From NCBI GenBank assembly GCA_965223045.1, contig CBDCVN010000013.1, positions 2,480,001 through 2,544,000 of the forward strand: a DNA stretch of 64,000 nt, written 5' to 3'. Under the pieces are notes generated by a model. That model was not told the origin of the DNA. It searched no databases and saw only the letters and a program-made list of their open reading frames with translations. The translations under genes and the position numbers were made by a program. Positions 27,250 to 35,957 of the stretch are shown piece by piece. Positions within the stretch are counted from its first letter, which is position 1; every line of letters begins with the position of its first letter. The DNA is from CBDCVN01 sp965223045 (GTDB taxonomy: Bacteria; Deinococcota; Deinococci; Deinococcales; Trueperaceae).

Positions 27250-27825
27250 ATGAAGATTATTTTTATTACTGTATTTTTATTACTTTTTGGCCTTGCTTTA
27301 TCTACTGTAAAAACTGCCATTGGTATCCTGTCTTATCCTATCAAAGCTTATGATTGCCGTGCCGATGTACTTTTGGTAATGGGGGCAGCTCAATATGATG
27401 GAGTGCCCTCACCAGCTTTTAAGAGGCGTTTGGATAAAGCTTTAGAGCTTTATAAACAAAACTGCACGAGTAAAATACTTGTTACAGGTGGTAAGCGTGA
27501 AGGAGATCGTTTTACTGAAGGAGAAGCAGGAGTTACTTACTTACATCTTTCGGGAATTCCCAAAGAAAATTTGCAACCTGAGATTTATAGTTGTAGTAGT
27601 CATGAGAATTTAAGTTTTAGTAGAAGTTTTTTGACTGGTAAAAAAGTGCTAATTGTTACAGATGACATGCATGCTTACCGTACTCAATGGTTAGCCAATA
27701 GGCTTGGACTTAATGCTAAAGTGGCACCCGTAATAACTAAATATAAGAGGTGGCGCTATGCTTTGCGGGAACTCACTATTATGACTATCTACAATGTAAA
27801 AAGAATTGTATTCCTACCTATGTAG
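27250..27825 (+). CDS. DUF218/YdcF-SanA-like membrane protein
   Basis: 191 residues. An N-terminal hydrophobic segment (about 1-22) anchors a DUF218 domain: VLLVMGAAQYDGVPSPAFKRRLDKALELY, ILVTGGKREGDRFTEGEAG, and LIVTDDMHAYRTQWLANRLGL. This matches the ElyC/SanA/YdcF group, members of which affect envelope integrity and peptidoglycan or undecaprenyl carrier use. The catalytic activity is unproven. It stands alone between two gaps. Confidence 0.85.
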   Translation: MKIIFITVFLLLFGLALSTVKTAIGILSYPIKAYDCRADVLLVMGAAQYDGVPSPAFKRRLDKALELYKQNCTSKILVTGGKREGDRFTEGEAGVTYLHLSGIPKENLQPEIYSCSSHENLSFSRSFLTGKKVLIVTDDMHAYRTQWLANRLGLNAKVAPVITKYKRWRYALRELTIMTIYNVKRIVFLPM

Positions 27826-27951
27826 TGATAACCAGTTCATACCACATACCATAAATCAAGTTTGTCACCATCAGTAAGAGTACCTGCATTGTTCGTAGGG
27901 GAATAATCTTTCTGGGTAACTATATTCTAAAGCAGGGCCTCAGAACAAGAT

Positions 27952-27980
27952 AAAAAAAATGCGCCTACCTAAGCAGGCGC
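27952..27980 (-). terminator. Rho-independent terminator for the DoxX-like gene
   Basis: GCGCCT and AGGCGC (27961-27980) form a perfect 6-bp GC-rich stem with an 8-nt loop, and on the minus strand a run of T (complement of 27952-27959) follows directly. It lies 165 nt beyond the stop of the minus-strand gene at 28147. The rest of the 27826-28146 gap shows nothing more. Confidence 0.65.
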
Positions 27981-28146
27981 TAAAAGGGGGTAAAAGGGGG
28001 CAATGCTAGATGCACTTATATGTTAACACTTAACCCAGAGGTTGTCTAGTATTATGTTTATTGTGTCTATCACCTTTATTATCTTCATTTAAAAACATTC
28101 TGCTGGAGTCATGATTGGTTAGTTTTAGTAAAAGTTTTTAAGCAAT

Positions 28147-28881
28147 CTAATTCCTGAGACTTTGATTTAGACGTAAGTAAGTAATTGCAAAAAAAGAACT
28201 AAGCATACTAAGTAGTACCATTGTCACAGCCGCAGTATCTTCAATTGCTCCTTCAGGACTAAAGTCTTGAATATAAGGAAAAGCCAAGCCTGCCAACATT
28301 AGTGAGCTAAGGGCACCTATAAGTAACATCTGCTGCCTGTGTCTATGAGTTAGTGTCTTAAAAGCAATTTGTTTTCTAAAGATATCAAGGCTGAGCACTG
28401 CATCTGCATTCATGCTGAAAAGTAACATCTGAATCACCAGATAAAAAGTGCTAGGATTTACTGCACCTGCTAGTAAAAAACTTGTGTTCATAAGCATGCC
28501 ACACAAAAGTGCAGGTTTTGTAAATACTCCCAAAATAAGTGATAAGCCTACTAACATCTGAGCTACAAAAACAACAAAAGCAAAAAATTCAGCTTGTGGT
28601 AGAAAAATGTTAGAAGTTAAACTTTGAAAAAAGGGAAATGACATTGTAGGCAGGTGTGAAAGTAAAAACCCCTCAACTCCAGCACCAGTAAACCATGTCC
28701 CTGAAACTCCTTTTTCAATAGCGGCACGCAACCAGCCAATACCTATAAAAACACGTACGGGCACAAGAAAAATATTAGGTTTGTAAACTTCAATCATCAA
28801 ATAGTTTGCACAAAGCTGCAAAAGGTAAATGGTAGAATTTCTTTTATTAATAACTTGACTAAGTTGTGATCTTGCTTCCAT
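28147..28881 (-). CDS. DoxX/DoxD-like membrane protein
   Basis: 244 residues from ATG 28881, chosen over the ATG at 28905 because AGAGGAG lies about 7 nt ahead of it. Four to six helices are present; the DoxX pattern is visible in PVRVFIGIGWLRAAIEKG, FAFVVFVAQMLVGLSLILGVFTKPALLCGMLMN and the NPSTF loop. Members are linked to thiosulfate:quinone oxidoreductase or other redox membrane complexes, but many have no assigned role. It has its own terminator and seems monocistronic. Confidence 0.75.
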   Translation of the reverse strand: MEARSQLSQVINKRNSTIYLLQLCANYLMIEVYKPNIFLVPVRVFIGIGWLRAAIEKGVSGTWFTGAGVEGFLLSHLPTMSFPFFQSLTSNIFLPQAEFFAFVVFVAQMLVGLSLILGVFTKPALLCGMLMNTSFLLAGAVNPSTFYLVIQMLLFSMNADAVLSLDIFRKQIAFKTLTHRHRQQMLLIGALSSLMLAGLAFPYIQDFSPEGAIEDTAAVTMVLLSMLSSFFAITYLRLNQSLRN

Positions 28882-29161
28882 TTTTTTCTCCTCTTTAAGC
28901 TGCAAGGTTCAGATTGTAATGGCTTCTTATTCCTTGTCTCCTTGCGCTTTAGATAAGTATCCTTGTGCTTTGGTAACGCTATAGTAACGCCTTGTTTGCC
29001 ATGCAAGGTGGCCTAGGAGGATACTACGTTTAGAGCTAACAAAAGCAAAAAAGAGTACTTGGTGCTACTTGACATTAATTTTTATGCGTGAGAATACACT
29101 ACACTACTAACTAAGCCAATCAAGCCAAGAGAGTATTGTTGTGGAAACATCATTGGTTTTT

Positions 29162-30164
29162 AGAGTTGTTCGGAAATAGCCAAATCAGCTAAAATAGTAG
29201 CTAGTATGGTAGTTTTCAAAACCAGAAGTGACAGACAAGTAAGAGCCTTGACAGGTTTGCCTGAAGAAAAGATAAATGAGTTAGAGACAGTGTTTGAAGA
29301 GGTATATGAGGAGCGAAGTCAAAAAGACTATGAAGAACAACAAGCTAAAGGGGAAAGAGAACGATCTAGGGGAGGAGGAAGAAAAAGTAAACTTCCTTCT
29401 ACTAAACACAAACTCGAATTTATTCTCTACTACCTGAAAAGTTATCCTACAATGGATGAATTAGCAGAGAAGTTTGATATGTCTCGTTCCAGTGCACACT
29501 ATTGGGTACATAAGCTGCTGCCAATTCTCTCAGCAGCCTTGGCAAAATTAGGTATGTTGCCTAAGAGAGAGTTCAATACACCTGAGGAGTTAAAAGAAGC
29601 GCTTGAAGAAGCAAGAAAAATACTGATTGATGCTACAGAAAGGAAACATAGACGCCCTAGTGAAGAAGAAAAGCAGGAGGAGCTATATAGTGGAAAAAAG
29701 AAGGGTCACACGGTAAAAAACACAATAATAGCAACAGGAAGAAAGGTAATAATCTATGTAGGAAGGACATTTGCTGGGCGGAGACATGACTATGGGATGT
29801 TTAAGGAGGAGTTTCCACCTAAACAAGGCTGGCTGAAAGAGGAGGGAAAAAGAGCAAATCTAGACTCAGGTTATCAAGGTATAAACAAGGATTATGGGAT
29901 AGGAGCAGCGATACCAAAGAAAAAGCCAAGGAAGAGTAAAAAGAATCCTAATCCAGAGCTAACAGAAGCAGAGAAGGAGAGGAATAAAAGGCTGGGCAAA
30001 GCAAGGATATATGTAGAACATGCCATAGGAGGTATGAAACGCTTTAATATACTAGTGCATGCCTTTCGGAATCGCAAGACAGGTTTTGCAGATAGCGTTA
30101 TAGCTGTCTGTGGGGGGCTTTGGAATTTTTTGATTGTTTAAACTATTTATTTCCGAACAACTCT
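29162..30164 (+). mobile_element. IS5-type insertion sequence (copy 2)
   Basis: 1,003 bp with perfect 17-bp terminal inverted repeats at 29162-29178 and 30148-30164 (AGAGTTGTTCGGAAATA). A target duplication cannot be fixed because both flanks are T-runs. It is related to the element at 9953 but differs in terminal repeats (TTCGG versus TTCTG) and in its transposase. It sits between genes and disrupts nothing visible. The 28906-29161 stretch before it has no gene. Confidence 0.88.
29206..30141 (+). CDS. IS5-type DDE transposase (DDE_Tnp_4), second element
   Basis: 311 residues, same architecture as the transposase at 9992: helix-turn-helix around 85-105 (FDMSRSSAHYW) and DDE residues Asp142 (ILIDATE), Asp220 (NLDSGYQG) and Glu271 (YVEHAIGGMKRF). 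The frame is intact. A lysine-rich stretch (KKKPRKSKKNPNP) precedes the last motif in both proteins. Confidence 0.92.
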   Translation: MVVFKTRSDRQVRALTGLPEEKINELETVFEEVYEERSQKDYEEQQAKGERERSRGGGRKSKLPSTKHKLEFILYYLKSYPTMDELAEKFDMSRSSAHYWVHKLLPILSAALAKLGMLPKREFNTPEELKEALEEARKILIDATERKHRRPSEEEKQEELYSGKKKGHTVKNTIIATGRKVIIYVGRTFAGRRHDYGMFKEEFPPKQGWLKEEGKRANLDSGYQGINKDYGIGAAIPKKKPRKSKKNPNPELTEAEKERNKRLGKARIYVEHAIGGMKRFNILVHAFRNRKTGFADSVIAVCGGLWNFLIV

Positions 30165-30218
30165 TTTGATTGTTTTTGAAGGATTTTCACAGAAATTTTT
30201 ACATGCCTTCTCAAGTGT

Positions 30219-31763
30219 TTATAAAGTAAATAACAAACGCCCTGCCATAAAAACAGCATAAACCATAAGGGCAATACTCACACTACCTGCTAACGTATCG
30301 ATATCTTTTCCTTCTGGCAATCCTTGACGAATGAATCCCCACAGAAGCCCACCAACTATGCCACCCACGTGTCCCCATAAAGACACATTTGGAATCGCCA
30401 AGGAAAATATAACTATAATTCCTATCCACTGTAACAGTGCAATGAAAAGACGTGGATCTCTACGTTGTTTGTCTAACCAAGCATCAGCAAGTAAAGCACC
30501 ACCTATTCCCAAAACCCCTCCAGAAGCCCCGACCAACACTAAAGTATCGCCTGCTTTTGCTATAGAGGTAATATATGCTCCCATAATTGTGCCTGCTACA
30601 AAAGCAGCTAGCAAGCTACCCCAGTGCCTTCTAAGTTCATAAATTCTACCGATATCAAAAAGTACCCAACTATTCATACCTATATGCAAAAAACCACCGT
30701 GAACAAAAGCATAAGAAATATAGCGCCACAAAGTGTTTGCTTTGGGCACGTTGATGTTAAGGGTAAAACCAGCTATAACAATAGCTACATCACCATTGTA
30801 GCGTTGCTCGAGCCAAAGTTGTACCAAAAAAGCCATCAAAATCGCTCCTAAAAGCACATAAGTAGCAAAAGGATGTTTTTCAAAGCGCTTTAACTTAGGA
30901 ATAGGTTCCCTATAAAAAGTTAGCTTTTGAGCATAAGTGGGTTTTAAACCTTCAGGAGCAGACTTATAAGCCTCTCTATACATTTGTGCAGCTATATCAA
31001 AACGGTTTGCCTGTTCAGCAGCCTGAGCCAAAATTTCATAAATTTGCATAGGGTGTACATAGGGTAAAGGTTGTTTTAAGATGTCTTGTACCTTTTCTAT
31101 TTTTCCTTCAGCAGCTAGTAATCTTGCTTTACTAAGCTCTATAGAACGGTAACCTATAGGCCCTTTCTCTTGTTCAAAACGCACTTGCATCTTTTGTAAT
31201 TCACCTCTAGCAGATTCAATTTCTCCTAATTGAATAAAAGCCTTGACTCGAGCAGCAAGTGCTAAAAAAGCATTGTCACCACTAGAAGGTGTGGGTATAT
31301 CAAGAAGTTCTTGCCAACTTCCCTGTAAACTGTAGGCTTGCAACAAGATAAGCTCATTTTGAGGCAACTCCTCAGCTAGGCTAAGTGCTTTTGTAAAATC
31401 ACCTTTTTGTATAGCTACTTGTGCTAAAAGCCTCCTAATAGTTTGCCTACCTCCCTCCGTCCAATAAAGCACTTTGGCTATATTTTCTACTAGGTTGTAT
31501 TGTTGGGCTCGAGCCAACAGAGTAAACAAAAAAGGCCCAATTATAAATAATAAGCTAAGCAAAGTACTAAACCACCAAAGAATACTACCCACACTACCTC
31601 TAGACCAAAACAAAACTACAACCGTTGCTGCTAGTCCTGTCGCAATCATCATTTTTAAAGGGAATTCATTTTGCCAAGGTGCCACCTTCAAAGCTAAACG
31701 ACTAGCATATATTCCCGAAAGAGCTAAAACAATCAAAAATAAAATACCTTCACTCATAATCAT
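30219..31763 (-). CDS. Rhomboid-family intramembrane serine protease with TPR-like domain
   Basis: 514 residues. The N-terminus has three hydrophobic helices (1-90), then about 200 residues of helical, TPR-like sequence (ALSLAEELPQNELILLQAY, ARGELQKMQVRF), then the rhomboid core from about 290: HIGMNSWVLFDIG, catalytic Ser414 in GASGG, and His465 in WGHVGG. The usual 6-7 TM rhomboid fold is complete. The extra TPR region probably recruits substrate or partners. Divergent from aroC, 45 nt apart. Confidence 0.9.
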   Translation of the reverse strand: MIMSEGILFLIVLALSGIYASRLALKVAPWQNEFPLKMMIATGLAATVVVLFWSRGSVGSILWWFSTLLSLLFIIGPFLFTLLARAQQYNLVENIAKVLYWTEGGRQTIRRLLAQVAIQKGDFTKALSLAEELPQNELILLQAYSLQGSWQELLDIPTPSSGDNAFLALAARVKAFIQLGEIESARGELQKMQVRFEQEKGPIGYRSIELSKARLLAAEGKIEKVQDILKQPLPYVHPMQIYEILAQAAEQANRFDIAAQMYREAYKSAPEGLKPTYAQKLTFYREPIPKLKRFEKHPFATYVLLGAILMAFLVQLWLEQRYNGDVAIVIAGFTLNINVPKANTLWRYISYAFVHGGFLHIGMNSWVLFDIGRIYELRRHWGSLLAAFVAGTIMGAYITSIAKAGDTLVLVGASGGVLGIGGALLADAWLDKQRRDPRLFIALLQWIGIIVIFSLAIPNVSLWGHVGGIVGGLLWGFIRQGLPEGKDIDTLAGSVSIALMVYAVFMAGRLLFTL

Positions 31764-31808
31764 TAATCCTACCTTGTATTTGTAGCCTAACGTGCTAGGC
31801 TGTAAAGT

Positions 31809-32966
31809 ATGTTAAGGTTTTTATCTGCAGGTGAGTCACATGGACCTACTTTAACAGTAATTTTAGATGGAGTACCTGCAGGGTTAGAATTAGTGGCTAG
31901 TAAGGATATAAACCCTTGGTTGAAAAGACGTCAGGGTGGTTATGGTAGGGGTCGCCGTATGATTATAGAAAGCGATTCTGCTCAGATTATGGCTGGTGTT
32001 AGGGCAGGGCGTACTACTGGTGCTCCTATAGCTATTCACATTGAAAATCGAGATTGGAAGAACTGGACTAATATTATGTCCGCAGAACCGGGTAACGAAC
32101 CACGTAAGAAAGCCCTTACCAAGGCAAGGCCTGGACATGTGGATTTAGCTGGTGGTATCAAGTACGGTCATAAGGACTTACGTGATGTTTTGGAGCGGGC
32201 TAGTGCCCGTGAGACTACTAGCCGTGTTGCTGCTGGTAGTATTGCCTTAAAGATATTAAATGATTGTGGGATTGAGGGGTGTGCTCGAGTAGTAAATCTA
32301 GCAGGCATCCCTTGTGAGGGGAGCATGGATTGGGGCAATCTGGCTGCCCTTGATAAAAGCCCTATCCGTAGTTTTGATAAACAGGTTGAAGGCAATATTA
32401 TTCAGCGAATTGACAAGGCCAAAGAAGATGGTGACACTCTGGGAGGTATAATCGAAGCACGTTTTCGAGGTGTACCTATTGGTCTTGGTAGTCATACACA
32501 ATGGGATAGAAAACTAGATGGGCGTTTAGCACAAGCAGCTATGAGCATTCAAGCCATGAAAGGCGTAGAAATTGGTGATGGTTGGCAAGGCGCTACTATA
32601 CCGGGCTCTTCGGTTCACGATGCTATTTATTACAATGATAATCAGGGCTATCATCGCCAAACCAATCGTTCAGGTGGTTTAGAAGCAGGCATTACTACTG
32701 GGGAAGAACTAGTTATCCGTGCAGCTATGAAACCTATTGCTACTTTAATGAAACCATTGCCTACTGTAGATGTAGTAAGTAAAGAACCTGCTGATGCTGC
32801 TCGAGAACGCTCCGATACCACTGCTGTACCAGCAGCTTCCATAGTGTTACTAACTATGACTGCTTTGGTACTTACTGACGCCTTAATGGAAAAATTTGGA
32901 ACAGACACTATGAGAGAAATTAAGGCTGGACTCAAAACTCACCAGGAATATGTAAGGGAGTACTAG
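31809..32966 (+). CDS. aroC: Chorismate synthase
   Basis: 385 residues; makes chorismate from EPSP with reduced FMN, last step of the shikimate pathway. Signatures: LSAGESHGPTLTVILDGVPAG, RRQGGYGRGRRM, RPGHVDLAGGIKYGHKDLRDVLERASARETTSRVAAG, GSHTQWDRKLDGRLAQA and RSDTTAVPAASIV. The stop overlaps the aroK GTG by one base, so aroC and aroK are coupled. First gene of the aro group. Confidence 0.97.
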   Translation: MLRFLSAGESHGPTLTVILDGVPAGLELVASKDINPWLKRRQGGYGRGRRMIIESDSAQIMAGVRAGRTTGAPIAIHIENRDWKNWTNIMSAEPGNEPRKKALTKARPGHVDLAGGIKYGHKDLRDVLERASARETTSRVAAGSIALKILNDCGIEGCARVVNLAGIPCEGSMDWGNLAALDKSPIRSFDKQVEGNIIQRIDKAKEDGDTLGGIIEARFRGVPIGLGSHTQWDRKLDGRLAQAAMSIQAMKGVEIGDGWQGATIPGSSVHDAIYYNDNQGYHRQTNRSGGLEAGITTGEELVIRAAMKPIATLMKPLPTVDVVSKEPADAARERSDTTAVPAASIVLLTMTALVLTDALMEKFGTDTMREIKAGLKTHQEYVREY

Positions 32967-33568
32967 TGTCAGGGCAAAAAATACAGGAGTTGGCTTTTCA
33001 TTATCAATATATTTCCCCTAAACGCCCCGTTACATGGGTAGCTCTAATTGGCTTTATGGGAGCGGGTAAGAGTCGTATTGGCTGGGAACTTTCTAGAGAG
33101 CTTAGCTTAAATTTTGTAGACACAGATAAAGTTATCGAGCGAGTAGCAGCTATGAGCATACCAACTATTTTTCAACTTTATGGGGAGGCAACTTTTAGGG
33201 ACTACGAAACTGAAATTATCAGACGTTGTACTAGACTTGATGAAGTGGTGATTTCTACGGGGGGAGGCGCAGTTATTCGCTCTCATAACAGGGACCTTCT
33301 TAGAACTAGAGGTCCAGTGGTATTACTTACAGCTAGTCCTGAAACGACCTATAAACGCACTTGTTATAAAAAAGGTCGCCCTTTACTTGATGTTGCTAAT
33401 CCCATTGAACGTATAGGTGAGTTGATGATACAAAGACAGCAATATTATCGGGATGCAGCTAGCTTTACAGTTTCTACTGATGACCGTGATTCTTATGAGG
33501 TTGTTGAGGAAATCATTGATAAATTACAGCAATGGCAAAAAAAGTTTAAGTTTAAGGAAAAATTCTAA
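32966..33568 (+). CDS. aroK: Shikimate kinase
   Basis: 200 residues. A 22-residue leader precedes the P-loop GFMGAGKS (29-36); shikimate-binding FVDTDK, the catalytic Arg/Asp region and STGGGAVIR, and the lid segment KKGRPLLDV follow. It phosphorylates shikimate at the 3-hydroxyl. The GTG start overlaps the aroC stop. The next aro gene, aroB, is 2.4 kb away because three unrelated genes lie between. Confidence 0.95.
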   Translation: MSGQKIQELAFHYQYISPKRPVTWVALIGFMGAGKSRIGWELSRELSLNFVDTDKVIERVAAMSIPTIFQLYGEATFRDYETEIIRRCTRLDEVVISTGGGAVIRSHNRDLLRTRGPVVLLTASPETTYKRTCYKKGRPLLDVANPIERIGELMIQRQQYYRDAASFTVSTDDRDSYEVVEEIIDKLQQWQKKFKFKEKF

Positions 33569-33607
33569 TAAAGGTTGATTTAGCCTTAGGTAAGAAGGAT
33601 AAATTAA

Positions 33608-34342
33608 GTGGCTAAAAAAGACATAACTATCGAAACTCACAAAACTATATTCCAAGCAAGATACAATCCACAACTCAATTTTTACCCTTTACTCTTTTCA
33701 GCAGCTCAAGAGCTAGACAACTACAAAGATTGGGAAACTAATAGCCTTTCTATAACAATGATGGATTTTGACAATCATTGCAATGTTCTCATTTCAAACA
33801 ACTCTTTTAGTTATGAACAAGATTTAGAAAATGATGAATTGGAAGCTAAAAGAATAAATGAAGTAGTGCAAAAACTTCCTTCAGCTCTAAAAATCAGTAA
33901 TTTTACACGATTTGGCTATAGAAAAAGGTTTTTAATCCCAATAAAAAATATGGACTTTAACTCACTAGTAACTGTTATAGATACAAAATTATTTTCTCGT
34001 GATGAAACTTTTAGAGATATTTTACCAAAGGTAAAGGATTTAACATACCGTGTAGATCTATTTGATAATCCATTTGAATATCACTTGACGATTGGCCCTG
34101 TAGCAAAATCAGAAATCCCTAATTATGTTGATTTCAATATAAAAAGAAATTTATCACTAAGCAATCAAGCTCAGCAGTATCAAAAAATTATTGATAAATA
34201 TCCTGACATAGCAATTTTTATAGACATAGACTTTTTTCAACAAGGTGAGTCTATTGGCACAAACTTAATTGATGAGTTTGTAGAAATTGCTAAACAAAGA
34301 GTTCATAAACTTGCCTCTAATATAAGTCATTATCTAAATTAA
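33608..34342 (+). CDS. Unknown protein, cassette gene 1 (TIGR04255-like by eye)
   Basis: 244 residues, soluble, AT-rich coding. I recognise no firm family; the pattern of an N-terminal beta region, a mid Arg-rich FTRFGYRKRFLIP and a C-terminal IFIDIDFFQQGESIGTNLIDEF resembles the sporadically distributed TIGR04255 family, whose function is unknown. GTG start, 39 nt after aroK; the next gene starts 10 nt later behind a good AAGGAG. First member of a three-gene insertion between aroK and aroB. Confidence 0.6.
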   Translation: MAKKDITIETHKTIFQARYNPQLNFYPLLFSAAQELDNYKDWETNSLSITMMDFDNHCNVLISNNSFSYEQDLENDELEAKRINEVVQKLPSALKISNFTRFGYRKRFLIPIKNMDFNSLVTVIDTKLFSRDETFRDILPKVKDLTYRVDLFDNPFEYHLTIGPVAKSEIPNYVDFNIKRNLSLSNQAQQYQKIIDKYPDIAIFIDIDFFQQGESIGTNLIDEFVEIAKQRVHKLASNISHYLN

Positions 34343-34352
34343 GGAGTAATTA

Positions 34353-35024
34353 ATGGTCTCTATTCCCGAAGTGATTAATAGTGGAACTATAATAGAAGAA
34401 AATTTAGCTAGAACCATAGAACAAAATATTAATACCAATCCCACTCAAATTGAACAGTATGAGCCCTCTAATACTTTGATTAGCGAGGTGAATAGAAAAC
34501 CATTAGATACATTTACATTCTCTAGTCAACTAAATGATAATAGAACTCAAGCAACTGTAGTTAAAGAAACTTACGAGGATACTAAATCAGAAAAATCATC
34601 AGCATCATATCCTCAATCATCACTTTCAAGAAAGGATAAATTAGATGTTGAAGCACAATTCAATATCCGTCAGCATTTTGTTAAAGGTATCCTTAAAGAT
34701 CTTGAAAAAATTCAGCCTCATTGTGGTGAAATGTCAGCTGTAACTTATATAAACAATCTTTTTCATAAAATGCTTGATATGAGAGATACTATTCCATTTG
34801 ACCTCTATGTTGACATTGTAATGACATTTTATAATGCTTTAGCCTATAAAAATAAATGGATTGATTATAAGGCTGAACAGTACAAAGGAGTAAGTCAGCT
34901 TCTAGAAAATTTGCTCCCTAAAAAACATATTAACAGAGGTGATTTAATCAAGGCCTTTAGAAAACTAGAAGAGCTGGGATTTAATACATTTCCTTTTACA
35001 TCTACTTTTGAAAACCCAGAATAA
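34353..35024 (+). CDS. Unknown protein, cassette gene 2
   Basis: 223 residues, no family recognised. Residues 1-95 are low-complexity and polar (Asn, Thr, Ser, Glu), probably disordered; residues 100-223 look helical (FNIRQHFVKGILKDLEKIQ, AVTYINNLFHKML, LIKAFRKLEELGF). No transmembrane or signal segment. AAGGAG 6-7 nt before the ATG gives it the best ribosome site of the cassette, which suits high relative output, as for an antidote or adaptor, though this is only a guess. Confidence 0.65.
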   Translation: MVSIPEVINSGTIIEENLARTIEQNINTNPTQIEQYEPSNTLISEVNRKPLDTFTFSSQLNDNRTQATVVKETYEDTKSEKSSASYPQSSLSRKDKLDVEAQFNIRQHFVKGILKDLEKIQPHCGEMSAVTYINNLFHKMLDMRDTIPFDLYVDIVMTFYNALAYKNKWIDYKAEQYKGVSQLLENLLPKKHINRGDLIKAFRKLEELGFNTFPFTSTFENPE

Positions 35025-35056
35025 ATTTCTACTATTTTCTATGCCTATATGCCTAT

Positions 35057-35911
35057 ATGCCTAAGAAAATAAAGCACTTTTTTGATACTTCTACAGTTCG
35101 CTTAGCTTTATTTGGTACAGAGTTTTATAAACAAAACCTTCAATCAAATTTAAGCAGCAATGATTTTCATATTTCAGATTACGTCCTTATGGAATATAGA
35201 AGGGGAATGCTTTGTACCGCCATAAGGTATTATGAATACCTTAATCTTCCAACTATTAGCACAGTAAGTGATGCCAACAAACTTTGGAGTAATCGGTTTA
35301 GTTCAAGGGATGTAAAAACTGTTCTAGGACTAATAGACGAATTTTTTAGTACTCAACAAATAGATAGTATTAACCCTGCACATAAGAAAAAGGCTTTACT
35401 AGAACTAGCAAGATTTATTCGATCAATTGATATAATATTACTTAGCAAGTTCACAAAGGTAGGAACTAATTCAACTAGGTGCACACGCTCTAAGATCTCT
35501 TTGAGAATAGATACAAAAACAAACTTTGGAGAAGAAATGCAAAAATTTCTTAGGGCCTTTGCTGATGAAAAAGGATGTCGAAGTAAATGTCAAATTGATA
35601 GGTTCTTTCTGGAAAAATTTAAGTTTGAGGTAGCTAAATATATAAATGAAGCTCCCCATTTCTCTAAAACCTCTACTAAAGGGTTTCACGAAATAGTTGA
35701 TAAGCTTGAGGATCTAAGCTCAAAAGGGCCTGAAGCCTTCACATGCAAAACTTGTTCAAAGGTTGGTGATGCTGTAATTGCCTTAGATGCTCCAAGAGAT
35801 ATGCGCCTAGAGCATGTAGACAGATCGTTTAATGCACTTTGCGAAATAATTGGTCAGCCACACAAATTACATCCTTCAGAGATCGCGATTCACAAAAAGA
35901 AAGACTCGTAA
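35057..35911 (+). CDS. PIN-like domain protein, cassette gene 3
   Basis: 284 residues. The start has the PIN pattern: KHFFDTSTVRLAL with Asp10, then SDYVLMEYRRGML with a conserved Glu, and near the end KVGDAVIALDAPRDMRLEHVDRSFNALCEIIG, matching the GD..I...A and final D/F strand of PIN nucleases. A long helical middle and Cys pairs (GCRSKCQ; CKTCSK) are unusual and could bind zinc. A PIN ribonuclease is the likely call, not proven. The start lies in a tandem ATGCCTAT repeat with two out-of-frame ATGs just upstream and no Shine-Dalgarno. Confidence 0.6.
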   Translation: MPKKIKHFFDTSTVRLALFGTEFYKQNLQSNLSSNDFHISDYVLMEYRRGMLCTAIRYYEYLNLPTISTVSDANKLWSNRFSSRDVKTVLGLIDEFFSTQQIDSINPAHKKKALLELARFIRSIDIILLSKFTKVGTNSTRCTRSKISLRIDTKTNFGEEMQKFLRAFADEKGCRSKCQIDRFFLEKFKFEVAKYINEAPHFSKTSTKGFHEIVDKLEDLSSKGPEAFTCKTCSKVGDAVIALDAPRDMRLEHVDRSFNALCEIIGQPHKLHPSEIAIHKKKDS

Positions 35912-35957
35912 AGTTCAGCAACAATGGCTGCTAACATGAGTAATCATCAATAAAATA

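Noticed and set aside
29157..30169. Target duplication for the second IS5-type copy
   Set aside because: Both flanks are T-rich, so any 3-4 bp match is uninformative.
30331..30642. Plus-strand frame opposite the rhomboid gene
   Set aside because: Antisense shadow of the catalytic GASGG/GHVGG region; no homology expected.
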